Of a DNA stretch of 64,000 bases, positions 34,897 through 46,992 are shown piece by piece. The translations under genes were made by a program, and so were the position numbers. The notes beneath the pieces are model-generated. The model saw only the letters and a list, made by a program, of their open reading frames with translations, had not been told where the DNA came from and did not search any database. How positions within the stretch are numbered: the stretch's first letter is position 1; the number at the start of each line of letters is the position of its first letter. The stretch is from Bemisia tabaci (lineage: Eukaryota; Arthropoda; Insecta; Hemiptera; Aleyrodidae): positions 42,334,243 through 42,398,242 of the forward strand of contig NC_092793.1 in NCBI RefSeq assembly GCF_918797505.1, given 5' to 3'.

Positions 34897-37100
34897 TACA
34901 GGGTGTCCCAGAGCGCCCGTACCAGGCCTTTGTCTCGGCTCATTTAGGTCGAACGAAGTCGGCGACCGCGGGGTTGAATAGGGAATTGACCCCAAGGAAT
35001 CTGAATTTCATGGTCTCGAAACCCCCCTCCCCCTAGCACTCTTTGGGAGGTAAAGGGGGTGTCACGGTCCTAAAAGTCGGGGTTTTCGATCATTTTTCGA
35101 TTCGATTTCATTAGAATTGGAATGTACGAAAAACTTCACGTGATATCGATCCCTAAAAATCCAAAATCGGACCACTTTACACCCAAAAATAATCCCATAA
35201 AGAGGAGGACAGCGGCCCCCTTCATAATTTCACTTGAACCAAAAATTGACGCAGATTCTCCGGTAAAAGATGGTTTTCCAGGAAATCGATCGAAAGGAAT
35301 CCGATTTTTATGGTCACGAGGCCCCTTTAGCCTCCCTTAGGATGCAAAATGGGGGGCACTCGATTACCCGGAAAACCATCTTTTTCCGGAGAATCTGCAT
35401 CAATTCTTGACCAAATAGTCCAGGCAAATAAGCCAAAAAAGGGGTCATAGCCTGCAAAAATCCCGGGTAGCAATGTTAACATTGATTCCTATGTAATTTT
35501 TGACGCTGAATCCGAATTTCAATTTTGCTCCAAAAAATTCGGACTGGAAAGTTGCCAAAGAACCCCGCACAGAGCATGGGGTCAGTGGCTCTATCTAAAA
35601 GTCTATGAAACTTTCATAGATTGATATAAAATTCATTAGTAAGGGAAAGTCAAAAAATTTTCTTTCATGTCACAGCATGGCGGAAGACTTCCGAGTCCCC
35701 TCTCCTCTCGTTGTTCGGCGTTCTCGATCAGACCTCGAGCGTAGATAGGTCTTATGCGCTCGGTGCGAATGCCGTACTCCCTCCCTCTCACCGCATCTGT
35801 CAATTCTGTTTCAGCAACTACATTTCAGATTCAACCGGTCGGCGGCGAACTCACGGGGATTCAAAGAGGGTATACGTGAGAGGTGCGAGAAGCAGAGAAC
35901 TCCATATCTCACCGCCCGAACGGGGCATCCTGATGAAAGGAGTGAATGTAAAAAATGCGACATCGTAGTTACCTGGTGGAGAGAGGGGATTTCCTGACCG
36001 AAGTGCTCAAGCAAGGTAAGTAAGGTAAGGCGACGCGGAGCGCCTACTTACCTCCGCCGCACAGAAAATAGACCGGGTTCAATCGCAAATATCTCGGCTT
36101 CTACTTGCACAAGTGAGCTAATTTATTGGCTTTCCCTTACTTATGAACTTTATATCAATCTATTCAAGTTTCATAGACTTTTAGAGAGAGCCACTGACCC
36201 CATGCTTTGAGCGGGGTTCTTCGGCAAAAATGGCCTAAAATCGGCCTTTTTCCGGATTAGGGCCTGTAACCTGCCAAAAATTGATCTGACGACAAAATTA
36301 GTTATTTTCAAAAATAAAGCTCGTTTAATTTTCAATAAAATTGTTCTTACACACTTTTTTGCTCAAGGCAAAATCAAGCGCGCTGGCGGGAGCCGAACTT
36401 TGAAAAATGAGCGAAAATTGCGCACATTGTAATGTGTTGAGCTCCTTATTTTTTACATCAACTCATGACAGTTAGTTTAAATTTGATAGTCTTCACTTAA
36501 TTTGTCCTGAAATTACTTGTCAGACGATTAAAATAGGAGAAATCGAGCAAAAACAGTGAAAAACGCAATTTTTGCTAATTTTTCAAAGTTCGGTGCCCGC
36601 GAGCGCGCTTAATTTTGCATGTATCAAACAAGTGCATAAGAACCTTTTTTATAGGAAAAACGAGCTTTATTTTGAAGACAACTAAACTGTCGCCAGATCA
36701 ATTTCGGCCGAATTACAGGCCATAATCAGGATTTTTGCAGGCTCTTTTCCTTAGTTGCCAAGACTGAAAGGGTTATTATGGAGGAGGCTGTTGTCCTTCT
36801 CTTTAAGGGATCAATTTTGGGCGTAAAGTGGTCCGATTTTAAATTTATAGGGCTCGATTTCGCGTGAAATTTTCCGTACAATGCAATGCAAATGAAATCG
36901 AATCGGAATTCGATCGATAACCCCAACTTTTAGGACCGTGATCCCCCTTTACCCCCCCCCCCCCCCCCGAGGGGTGCTAGGGGGGTTTCGAGACCATTAA
37001 CTTCGGATTCCTGAAGATCAATCTCCTATTCAACCCCGCGGTCACCGACTTCGTTAGACCTAAATGAATCGAGAAAAAAGGGTGCTCTAGGACACCCATG
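34897..37100. repeat. Foldback element with CAGGGTGTCC ends, 2.2 kb
   Basis: It starts TACAGGGTGTCCCAGAGC at 34897 and ends with a diverged inverse near 37100. Left arm about 34897-35665, right arm about 36130-37100. Inverted blocks include CGGACCACTTTACACCCAAA (right arm with changes), CCCCTAGCAC, and, near the loop, GTGGCTCTATCTAAAAGTCT and TTTCATAGATTGATATAAA. The arms contain unequal insertions. The inner part (35665-36130) has no recognisable gene. Confidence 0.72.
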
Positions 37101-40100
37101 TTACCAGTCCAATCAAAGTGGGAAAATTAGAGGGAAAAATTCCCTTACGAGCGATGTTTGGCTAGAGATGCTTGTTAGGGTTTGGAGAGACACAGGCTAA
37201 AAACCCCCGTTGATATTTCTTGTGCTTAGCCCCTCAGCCTCCAACCCCTCCCCCCCACCCACAAGGCTAAAATATAGATTTTTCGGCTACATTTCGAGAA
37301 CGGTTAGGGATAGCAAGTTGCGTTTAGTTGGGAAAATGTTCCTCGTCAAAATATGCACAAAGAAGTTTCTTATACCTTTTCTTCTCTGGGTACTACTTGA
37401 CCCTCAAAATGGCCAACGCGTATGGGCGTTATAGCGCGCATCCTCACTTTGCTCGCACAAGTACGGCTTCAGACCGCACTGCCACGCCGGTACCTGCGCC
37501 GCAACAGACCCTGAGGCGGCGTATAATCTGTTACTCGGAGAGAAATGCATATTTTTGCTTGACATTTTGCACAGATTCTCTTGAGGATATACTTAGCCCG
37601 CATACGAAAGATCAGGAATTTTGACTCTCGTTTTTGGCCTCAAAATGGCGAACTGTTAAAAATCCCCGAGCTCAGCATCTTGCTCCAGAATTTTAATTTG
37701 GCAAGTAAAATATCGATTCCTCAGTAATCTTACTCGTAGAACTCGAATTTTTGATCAAAAATTTGATACAACCCACTGAATAGGGGCGGATCCGGGGGGG
37801 GGGGGGGGGCGATGGCGAGATCCCCCCCCCCCGGAGCTAAAAAAAGAGGGAGGGAAAGAAAGGGAATAGTTTCATTACATTTACCTATAATTATACGTAT
37901 TTTTCATCAAGATTGCAAGATGAATCTGAATTCGTTGAAATGAAGGACAAATTCACAGATGATAAAAAAATTGGTGTGCGATTTTTGGTCCACCAGTAGC
38001 TAGAGGGCCTTAATGACAAGGGTCCGGCCACCAGGTTAAGGCCCGGCGTGGACACAATGGGAACAATACTTCATTGAGCTCAGCGCTGACCCAGCGGCTC
38101 CTCGCCGGGATCCGACGTTGCAATTCTCGGCTCGCCCGAAAATGCCCGAATTTTTACACTGTCTAATTGGTTTGCACAGACTATACTCAACGTAGTTGCT
38201 CTTGTAGATCTGTGTCTATTCTCTACGCCGACTACCTACTGATACTTATATAGCTTCTGTTACCAATTTAACACACCTTTCAACCGCGATTTTTGGTGCC
38301 ACGGTAACCCAAAATTTTGTTTATCTTCCAAAGCGCTCACAGCATCCTTAAAATTGTCCTCAGGCTTTTTAAATTTCCATGCATTATGACCGAAAGGAAT
38401 CTATTTCAGCAAGTTTACTCGTGAGAGTGAGAATGTGGCACCCTCAATAATGTGATTCGAACCGAGGATCTTTTCACATGAAATCAGACGCGCTGACCAC
38501 TCCGCCAACTTGGTCGGCTGTTGCACATTTTCAAAGAATAAAAACGGATCTGCCGGAAATCGGAATCAAAATTTTGAACAGAAATTAACAGTTATGACGG
38601 AAATATGGCTCGCCATAAATAATGATATTAAGTGTCCCAAATAATGGACTTTCATTGCAAATATGAACGTGGGAAAATTACTAATTTTAGTAACATTCAT
38701 ACAATGGAGTTGTGAATCAGCATGGTGGTTCTCCATTAAAATCTATGCATGGTAGAAATCGCGGTGCATTTAAGCTTTTACGGCAAACTATTCATCACTC
38801 AAGATGTCAATCGCTGTTGAAAATGTCATTCAAGCCAATGGTTCCTTCACAAATCTTGAAAATATGCTGAAGGTAAAATGATTGGCAATATCTTACTCTA
38901 TAGTATAAAATCATAAGGGTGCCGTGTCACACTAGCTACGTTTGTGCGAGGCTCGAAATCGAGGTTTCACGAAACCCGAGTTTGTAATGCAAGTTTTCGC
39001 CGTCGGATTTATGCGGGCGCTGTAACCCGACTTTCGCGGGAAATCAAACTTTCCGATTCTGGCGCTGTTTATGCGCATATTTTCGATTGAACTTGAATTT
39101 CATGCGTTGGCGCCATTTTCACAAGCTATACTTCATTTTTTCACTATGAATTGATTCAATAAAATTATTATTACTCTTTTATCCCGTGTATGTTCCACAA
39201 TTTTTCCGCAATATATAAGCGGAGGCTTCATCTTCACTAGAAAAGCCTTTACTGACTCTCTGAGCAACAGTTGGAAAAATGACAGTGGATTTTTAATCAT
39301 TTTACGTTCATATTTAAAAATTGAATGAATACCTAAGTAATCTCAACAACCCTTTAAATCATGCTCGAGCTTATATTCTGAGTTCAGAAAAGTTGCCATC
39401 ATATGTAATTTTAGTGATGTTAAAAATAATTGTGGCAGGCGCAGAAATTCATCGTGTTGTTTATTGAGCTTCTAATGATCTTACAATAGGTAGATATAGG
39501 CATTGAAAGTGTAGGAGTGCTAATCCAGTAAAGCACTGCACCTTTACTCCATGGTGTCGTAAAGATTGTACCTATGTCTGCCATTATTGTAGTGAAACAA
39601 ATAACTAATCGGGAATACTTATGGGAATCGCTCCTTCAAAATATGATTAAAATAAGCGGATATTGATAGGTCAACAATGTATCGCTGAAGCAGAAGCGTC
39701 TAAATCCTCTTGAGGCAACGAACGGTGACAATCTCAACAAACTGATGACGCTTCACAAATTTTAAGTTTCCACATTCCCAGAGACACGAGCTGAAATCCT
39801 GTTTCTCACCCCTCTTTCCGACTGCTCTCCGAGTCCATGAGCAAGACAGGAAGAAAATAGGCAAGCTACCTACTACTGTTTGCCTACCTATGTGTTTTTT
39901 TTCTTAAACTTGATTTTCAAAGGTGACTCATGTAAAGAGCAACTGACAAACAAGATTTCAGAACCTGCCATTGCATTTCACTAACCTAAGACACAAACCC
40001 AACCTTACCATTGATATTCTTTCGCTTACACTGTTTATTATTCTCCCACTGAGATTCGATATGAACTCAATTCAAAAATGCTTTTGAATTTAATTATTCG

Positions 40101-40147
40101 GGTAGATTGGAATATGGAGCTTTCAGTCTATCTGTAAAGCGCATTTA
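37101..40147. other. No recognised gene
   Basis: Mostly AT-rich. G and C tracts sit at 37794-37832. A tRNA-like remnant lies at 38438-38515. No domain-bearing frame was found. Confidence 0.4.
38438..38515 (-). repeat. tRNA-derived sequence (probable SINE head)
   Basis: On the minus strand it reads GACCAAGTTGGCGGAGTGGT, then CAGCGCGTCTGA and B-box-like GGTTCGAATC. The A and B boxes are recognisable, but the acceptor ends do not pair as in a tRNA gene. It is probably a SINE remnant. Confidence 0.55.
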
Positions 40148-40152
40148 CTAAC

Positions 40153-40758
40153 TGTTCCCGCCACAGCGGATCCACCAGGTATTTGGAAACTCGGAAGTTT
40201 CCCCCGCAATACGCACACGGACAACACGCGTTGCACCGCGACGTATTGTCTCTCTCCGCGGCGTTTGTTCCTAGCGAACTTCGCCCGACCGCCGCCTGAG
40301 GGCGCTCCGCGCACCACGCTTGCTCGAGCTTGCGATCAGCTGACCGACCGGTCTGTATGTAGTTCATTAGTGCTTCTCTGCTTGTACGTCGTACCTGGAT
40401 TTGGAGTTTTAGCTGTTTCGCTGCTGTTCACAAGGATTTCTCTGGATTTCTTGCTTACCTTGCTTTCTTTGCTTGTTTGCACTTTCTTCCTTTTAGCCGT
40501 CATCACGGTAAGCCGCAGTTTTCTTTTGTCACTACCGCCTCCTTTGTCACCGCATGTGGAGACCTCAGCCTTGAGAGCCCACCACCGCTGTTCAGCACAC
40601 CGCCGCATGGCCTCATCTTCCCAAACAAAAAGGGTTTTGGGAAGATGATCGGCTGAGCGCCACCGCGTTTTAGGTTCGAGGGGATTCAGTTTTCGGAGAG
40701 AGAGGTGAGGCACACCTATACAGTCCACTCATATTTTTAGCTCAGCCCTGACGCTCCA
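40153..40758 (+). repeat. 5' LTR of the BEL/Pao element
   Basis: 606 bp, TG...CA bounded. It contains a consensus 5' splice donor (CACG|GTAAGC, exon end 40507) in the downstream half, which could serve to make spliced subgenomic RNA. Very similar to the 3' LTR. Confidence 0.95.
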
Positions 40759-40761
40759 TTT

Positions 40762-40775
40762 TGGTCCCTCGGGCC
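40762..40775 (+). promoter_or_regulatory. Primer binding site
   Basis: TGGTCCCTCGGGCC begins three bases after the LTR end. TGG at the start is complementary to a tRNA CCA 3' end, as expected for reverse-transcription priming. I do not assign which tRNA. Confidence 0.7.
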
Positions 40776-41653
40776 TTTGATTGAGACAGCATTTTGATCA
40801 TCGGCATTAATTTTAAGGCAGCATTCCTTTTCCATTGAGCATGTTAAGCCATCATTTTGAGTTTCATCGTGTCTGAGTTTCACCTCTTAGAAGGCTGCAC
40901 CTTCTTCGAGGCCACGTTTCCCCGCAGCACAGCACGGTCTCAGTTACCTCAGTCGTACATGTGTGAGGTTAAGGTTGATTTCTTACCTAGAATATTACTA
41001 GTCTTCTTCAAGATTAACGAGTTCACCCGCATTCTAGTAAAAATCAGCTCACCGCAACCGAAAACCGCATTTTTAGTTCTCTCAATTTGGCTCAATGTAT
41101 AACCTCACTGTCTCTGCACATGGCTGTGAGCAGCTTGTGAGAATTTTTTGTCATTGTGGGTGCTTTTAGCTCTCTCACCCTCTACTTTCTCACCTGCTTA
41201 TGCAGCGCTAGGATAATTTTCATCATTCATTGCAGTGAGGTCAGTTATTTTATGCTCAGTTCTCGCCTCGCCTCCTCTCCGAACCTAAATATCTCCGCAT
41301 ATCATCGTAACTTCCCAGTTATCATTTTGTAGTGAGTGCTATCATTGCCTGTGTGCTTGTTTTGCATTTTGGGTGTGCTTAAGCTTAGTATTTTCAACTT
41401 GGGCATCCCTTATCAGTGCACATAGTATTTCATTGTTTTTCTCTGCATGGACAAACATTCCATAGAGTTACACCGCACGCATTAGTTCCTCAGCTCGCCG
41501 CAGTATTTTTGAAGTGCGCCACTGTCTCTTGTTTGGTTTTCTATGCACTTTTTCCTCAAGCTATCAGTATTTTAGCAATCTTAGTGTACATTTTCTTAGC
41601 TCAAGCGCTCCGTTATCTCAATTTCATTTGGTTTGTCGCACCTGATCAGAACC
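40776..41653 (+). other. BEL/Pao leader (5' untranslated region)
   Basis: About 880 bases between the primer binding site and the Gag start. T-rich on the plus strand, no recognisable coding. It presumably carries packaging signals, which cannot be located by eye. Confidence 0.6.
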
Positions 41654-44320
41654 ATGGCAACGTTAGATTTGGAGCTAGAACAAAGGTTGCAAGCAAATAT
41701 TGCTGAAGAGCAATGTATTTTACGCACGCTAACTTCTTTGCATGAGGAGGCACTTGCGCTCTCTATAAAAACTGTCCAAAGTTTCCAGGGACAGATTAAT
41801 AGGTTAGCAGCTATAGAAGCTGAGGCTACTATTGTCAGAAAGCAAGCAGTAGCAGTTAATGTGGCTATTCCTGATGAGTGCAAATCAAAGCGCATTAATA
41901 TTACTAGATTTACTGATGATGTTGATACTTTCTTACGAGCGATAAATCACAAGTTTTATTCATTGCTCGCACAAGTGCGCACACCTGAGGCGGCCACACC
42001 AGCCCCCCAGACAGCACAACCGCCTGGCCAGAAAAATCAAGTTAGGTTACCCAAACTTGAACTGCCCAAGTTTTCAGGTACTCTCACTGAATGGTCATCT
42101 TTTTATAGTATGTTTAAAGTGCCAGTTCATGAAAATGCTTCTCTAACCCCAATTGAGAAGTTCACTTATTTGCTTTCCTCTTTATCTGGTGAAGCACTCT
42201 CGCTTGTAAAAACGCTTGATCCTACTGCTGAAAATTATGGTGTTGCTTGGGACCTTTTGAAGAGCCGCTATAAGTCGGAAAAACGACATATCTATCATCA
42301 TTTTGGTGGATTACTAGACTTACCGGAGATAAAGAATAGCGCTCAGATACCGCAATTACTCACAAAAGTGCAGGAACATAAAAACGCGCTCACCTCGTTA
42401 AAAATTGAGGACGCAACGTATGGTCCTTTGTTAGTTACTGTACTCACGCGAAAATTATCGCCCTTCTGGCAGCGCAAATTAGATGAATCCCGTGCGGATC
42501 CTCGCGCGTATCCAACGTTAGAAGAGTTCATTAACTTTTTGAAAGATGAGTGTTCTCAAGCTCTAGACAACCCTGTAAGTCCTAAGCCTCAGTCTAGTCA
42601 AAGCGGCTCTCAGAAGTCCCCCAAGGTTTTGTTCGCTAAAAACGACCAAACCCAGTCTCCTGCTAATGGTAAACAACGTAAGCGTTCGCATGGTAGTGGT
42701 ACTAATTCTGCTCGGCAATCGCATGCTTTTGATTCTTCCCTTGTAAATACTTCTCCTGCTGCTTCACCTTCGTCGGCCCCGCACATCTCAGCTAACGCAT
42801 CGACCACTACGGACTCCTACGCTGGAAAACATCTCTGTGGATGGTGCGAACGAGGTCATCAAGCGTTCCGCTGCCCTCAAATATTGAACATGTCGCCTTC
42901 AGAACGGATGAACGCAGCACGCAAGAATCAACTATGTTTCAACTGCCTCGGAAATCACGACGTTGGAAAATGTGAATCGCGCCACAACTGTTTCCGTTGC
43001 GGAAAACGTCATCACACCATCTTATGCGAGAAGCAGGACCCCCAAGGACAGGCTGACCAGGTCAAGGACACCAAGAAGGTTTTCATCGCACGAATTCCAG
43101 AGCAGACGGTAGTTCTACCGACCGCCCGAGTACTCCTATCCGCTAACGGACACGTCGTCATTGCCAGGGCGCTGTTGGACTCTTGCGCAGACGTGTCCAT
43201 CGTCACTACTCATTGCGCTCAGCTGCTCCATCTCAAGCTCGCTCGCCATGCCGCCCCTGTTGCCGGATTGGACGACACCGGCATTCAGGTCAGGGGTTCC
43301 GTGGAGGTGGACGTCAGCACTTTGGACAAGCAACTCGTCGCCTGCGACCACAGGATGCTCGTGTCGACAAAGATTACTGGTCACACCCCCTCAGTCGTGC
43401 TCTCCAGGACCATCCGTGCTCGTTGCCGCAGCTTGCCGCTCGCCGACCCGGATTTTGACTGGCCTGGTCCCGTGGACATGCTGATAGGAGCTGATCTCCT
43501 GCCACTGGCGCTGACTGGCGACTCCATCAAGCTGGGTTCCCCGGCCCCCGTCGCCTGGGGTACTCTCTTTGGTTACGTCGTCCTTGGACCCGCACCCCGC
43601 CGCACCGCTTCGGAGGATGCCGCCGAGAGTCGCAAGGTGCTGCTCACTCGGGAACCGCCGAATCTCTCGAAGCTGTTCGAAGATTTTCCCGCCATTGAAG
43701 ACGTCGCTCCCGCAGCAAGGCAGGACCCGACCGACGAATACGTGGAAAACTTCTACACCGCTACGACAACACAAGGAGCAGACGGACGATACTGCGTCCG
43801 ACTTCCGTTCAAGCCAGAACACCCGCCGCTGGGAACGTCACTCGCACGAGCTGAAGTTCGTTTTCGAGCCCTGGAACGCCGCTTCGAGAAGGAGCCGGAG
43901 TTTCACGCGGCCTACAAGAAGTTTATGCAAGAGTACGAGAACAACGGATTCATGTCTCCTGCCGCCATACCGCCCGCAACCGCACCGCACTACTTCATTC
44001 CGCATCACGCAGTTGTGAAGGAGTCTAGCAGCACGACCAAGCTACGCGTCGTTTTCGACGCCTCCGCACCGACCTCTACCAAGGTCTCGTTGAATCAAGT
44101 CCTGCTTCCTGGTCCCAAGCTACAGACGGACATACGCGACTTGATCATCAACTTCCGCAAGCATCCAATCACCCTGACCGCAGACATTCAGCAGATATAC
44201 TTATACATCAACATTCATCCGAGCGACGCCAAGTTCCAGATGATCCTCTGGCGCCCGGATAAAAACCGCGCCTGTTCGAGCCTACACGCTGAACACCGTA
44301 ACCTTCGGCGTCAACTGTAG
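41654..44320 (+). pseudogene. BEL/Pao Gag-protease-RT (5' part of the polyprotein)
   Basis: It starts at ATG 41654 (MATLDLELEQRLQ) and runs 888 codons to TAG at 44318. A Gag-like segment comes first (KLPKFSGTLTEWSSFYSMF at about 140-160, the DUF1759-type BEL Gag region). Three CCHC-type knuckles follow at about 394-455 (CGWCERGH..., CFNCLGNH..., CFRCGKRHH...). The protease region is near 506 (ALLDSCADVSIV), where the usual DSG/DTG glycine is cysteine. RT begins at about 797 (LRVVFDASA) with motif A near 850. The frame then breaks at about 44262-44283 and stops, truncating RT before its catalytic YVDD-type motif. A non-functional 5' pol segment of an otherwise young element. Confidence 0.9.
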
Positions 44321-46946
44321 CCCGTTTTTGGCCATCCGCACCACGCAACAAACCGCGACCGATTACGGTCAAGAGGATCCTGACGCCGCGAAAGCGCTCA
44401 CCTCAGAGGTCTACGTCGACAACCTGCTAACTGGAGCCTCCACCGTCGAAGCTGCCAAGAACAGGAAGGTAGGGATAGAGACACTCGCCTCCAAAGGGGG
44501 ATTTCGGTTCCGCAAATGGACCTCCAACGACGCACGAGAGCTGGAAGGAGTCCCAGCCGAAGATCTGGAGTGCCCGTTCCTCGACGACCCAGAAAATCCA
44601 CGCTACTCTCTTCTCGGACTGCACTGGGCGTCCAAGAGAGACCTTTTTACCTACCTCATTCGCGTGGACACAGACGCCAGGACAAAGAGAGGAGTGTTGT
44701 CCGTTGTGGCGTCCATCTACGATCCTTGCGGCTGGCTTAGCCCCGTCGTCTTAGGCGCCAAAACCTTCATCAAGGAGCTTTGGAACTTGCCGCTAGATTG
44801 GGACACTCCGCTCCCTCCCAACGTACAGCAGAGATGGGACTCTTTCACCGCCGAACTCTCAGCACTCACACAGGTCACCGTTCCGCGCTTGATGCACCGC
44901 CCCGCCCCTAGCTATCAGATTCACGGTTTCTGTGATGCTAGCATCTGTGGGTACGCCGCCGCTCTGTATCTCCGCTCCGCCGCTAACGAAACCGCAAGCA
45001 CAGCGAAAGTCACGCTAATCATCGCCAAGACTCGCGTCGCCCCTAAGAAGGAAGTCACAATTCCGCGGCTAGAGCTTTGCGCAGCTGTACTCCTGACTCG
45101 TCTTTTTGAAGCTTATCTACCTCTACTACTGGACTTTGCTCCAAAAAAAGTCGTAGGTTGGTCTGACTCCACGATTGTGCTATCTTGGATAGCATCGAAT
45201 AGCCGACTCGACACGTTCGTCGCTAACAGAGTAGGGAAGATTCGAGACACAACAGCGTCCGTTACCTGGAAGTACGTGCCGTCAGAGTCTAACCCCAGCG
45301 ATCCCGCCTCTAGAGGAATCCCACCCTCTGAGCTTCCCGCGCACCCGCTCTGGTGGGAAGGCCCACCATGGCTGACCCTCCCAGAGAGCGAGTGGCCACC
45401 GCTCCCGGATCTTATCCCAGAAAAGGATTTACCCGGGGTCTTACCCGCAGCCACAGTCCTGCTAGCAACCGTGGCTCCACAGAACTTAGGCATCCCGCTA
45501 TTTTCTACGTGGACTAAAACTGTGCGCGTCATGGCGTACGTTTTCCGCTTCTTTTCCGCGACACGTCTCCGAACGCGTCCCACGGGGATTTTACAGCCAG
45601 CAGAACTTGCAGGCGCAGAATCCTGGATCCTTAAAGCCACCCAAGAAGTTTACTTTGCCGAGGACTTCAAATTGTTGGGCGCTGACAAACCCGCTACGCA
45701 ACGTCTTCGTAAACTCCACCCGTTCATCGACTCTCGTGGTCTGCTTCGAGTGGGGGGACGACTTCGCCACTCTGCCCTGAGTGACGACGCCAGAATGCCC
45801 ATAGTCATTCCTGGAGAAGCGCACATCGCCCGCCTCATCGTGACGTTTTATCACAGGGAAAACCTGCACGCCGGACCGCAACTCCTCCAGTCTTTGATTT
45901 GCAGGAAATTCTGGATCCTCAACGCCCGCAGACTCTGTCGCCAAGTCGTGCATCAGTGTCTACCCTGCTTCAAGGCCAGACCTCGACAGGTCAACCCGTT
46001 GATGGGGGATTTGCCTCCAGAACGCGTGCTCCCAAACCCGCCATTCCTGAAGACTGGCATGGATTATGCTGGGCCATTCAAAGTGAAGATTCATCAGCTC
46101 CGCTCTGCTCGCGTTGTAAATGTCTATCTGTGCATCTTCGTCTGTTTGTGTGTGAAGGCTGTTCACATTGAAGTCGTCCACGATCTCACGACGGTTGCGT
46201 TCCTCGCAGCGCTTAGCCGCTTCATCGCCCGACGTGGATGTCCGAGTGACCTTTTCAGCGATTGTGGAACTCAGTTCGTAGGAGCAAAGAACGCCTTGTA
46301 CCGCCTCATGCATCCGAAGAACCCGCAGCTGCTACAGTACGCGTATGACGCAGGTATAAACTTCCATTTCAATCCGCCCGCCGCGCCCCATCAAGGAGGC
46401 ATATGGGAAAGCGCTGTCAAGAGCGCGAAGTTTCACCTAGCTCGCGCCGCGCAGTCCACCACGCTAGTCTTGGAGGAATTCCAAACGCTGAGTCAACGCA
46501 TCGAAGCCATGCTCAACTCACGCCCGCTTACCCCGCTATCCTCGGACCCGTTGGATTTAGCTGCCCTTACGCCAGGGCACTTCCTGATCGGAAGACCGCT
46601 CGCCGCACCGCCAGAGACCCGCTATGAAGACAAGGATCTCACTTATCTGCACCGTTGGAACCTCACGCAGGCCCTCGCCCAGCAGATATGGAGACGCTGG
46701 AGCACCGAGTACTTGTGTTCTCTGCAACCGCGGAAGAAGTGGACCGACGTAACCCCTTCCTTGGAAGTCGGATCCTTGGTCTTAATCCATGATCCACACG
46801 CGCCGCCATTAGCCTGGAGATTGGGTCGGGTCTCCGCAGTATTCCCAGGTGCCGATAACCATGTCCGTGTGGCCGAGGTCACCACCGCCACCGGGGAGTA
46901 CAAACGACCGGTACACAAGCTGTACCCGTTGCCGGTCGCTATGTAA
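44283..46946 (+). pseudogene. BEL/Pao pol 3' part (RT end, RNase H, integrase)
   Basis: The frame resumes one step off from the upstream ORF, at about 44283 (TLNTVTFGVNCSPFLAIRTT). It runs to TAA at 46944. RT motif C reads YVDN (44412-44423), where the family has YVDD. RNase H follows with HGFCDASICGYAAALYLRSA, RLELCAA, GWSDSTIVLSW and PSESNPSDPASRG. Integrase has a zinc-binding HH/CC-like segment (VVHQCLPCFK). Its D,D,E core has D in GMDYAGPF, D in FSDCGTQFVGA and E in GGIWESAV. A C-terminal segment ends KRPVHKLYPLPV. RNase H and integrase look intact; RT does not. Confidence 0.9.
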
Positions 46947-46985
46947 GGTTTTTAACATAAATTTTGGTCCTTCCGCGTGTGTTTC

Positions 46986-46987
46986 AG
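46986..46987 (+). promoter_or_regulatory. Probable 3' splice acceptor before the third BEL ORF
   Basis: CCTTCCGCGTGTGTTTCAG ends at 46987, five bases before the ATG of the third ORF. Paired with the donor in the 5' LTR (exon end 40507), it would give a short spliced RNA for that ORF. Inferred from sequence only. Confidence 0.5.
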
Positions 46988-46992
46988 GTCTA

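Noticed and set aside
40265..40648. Hydrophobic frame in the BEL LTR
   Set aside because: It lies entirely within the LTR and is repeated in the other LTR; most likely chance coding of a T-rich sequence.
43161..43822. Long alternative frames inside the BEL element
   Set aside because: They overlap the Gag-protease-RT frame, show arginine/serine/proline-rich shadow composition and no domains.
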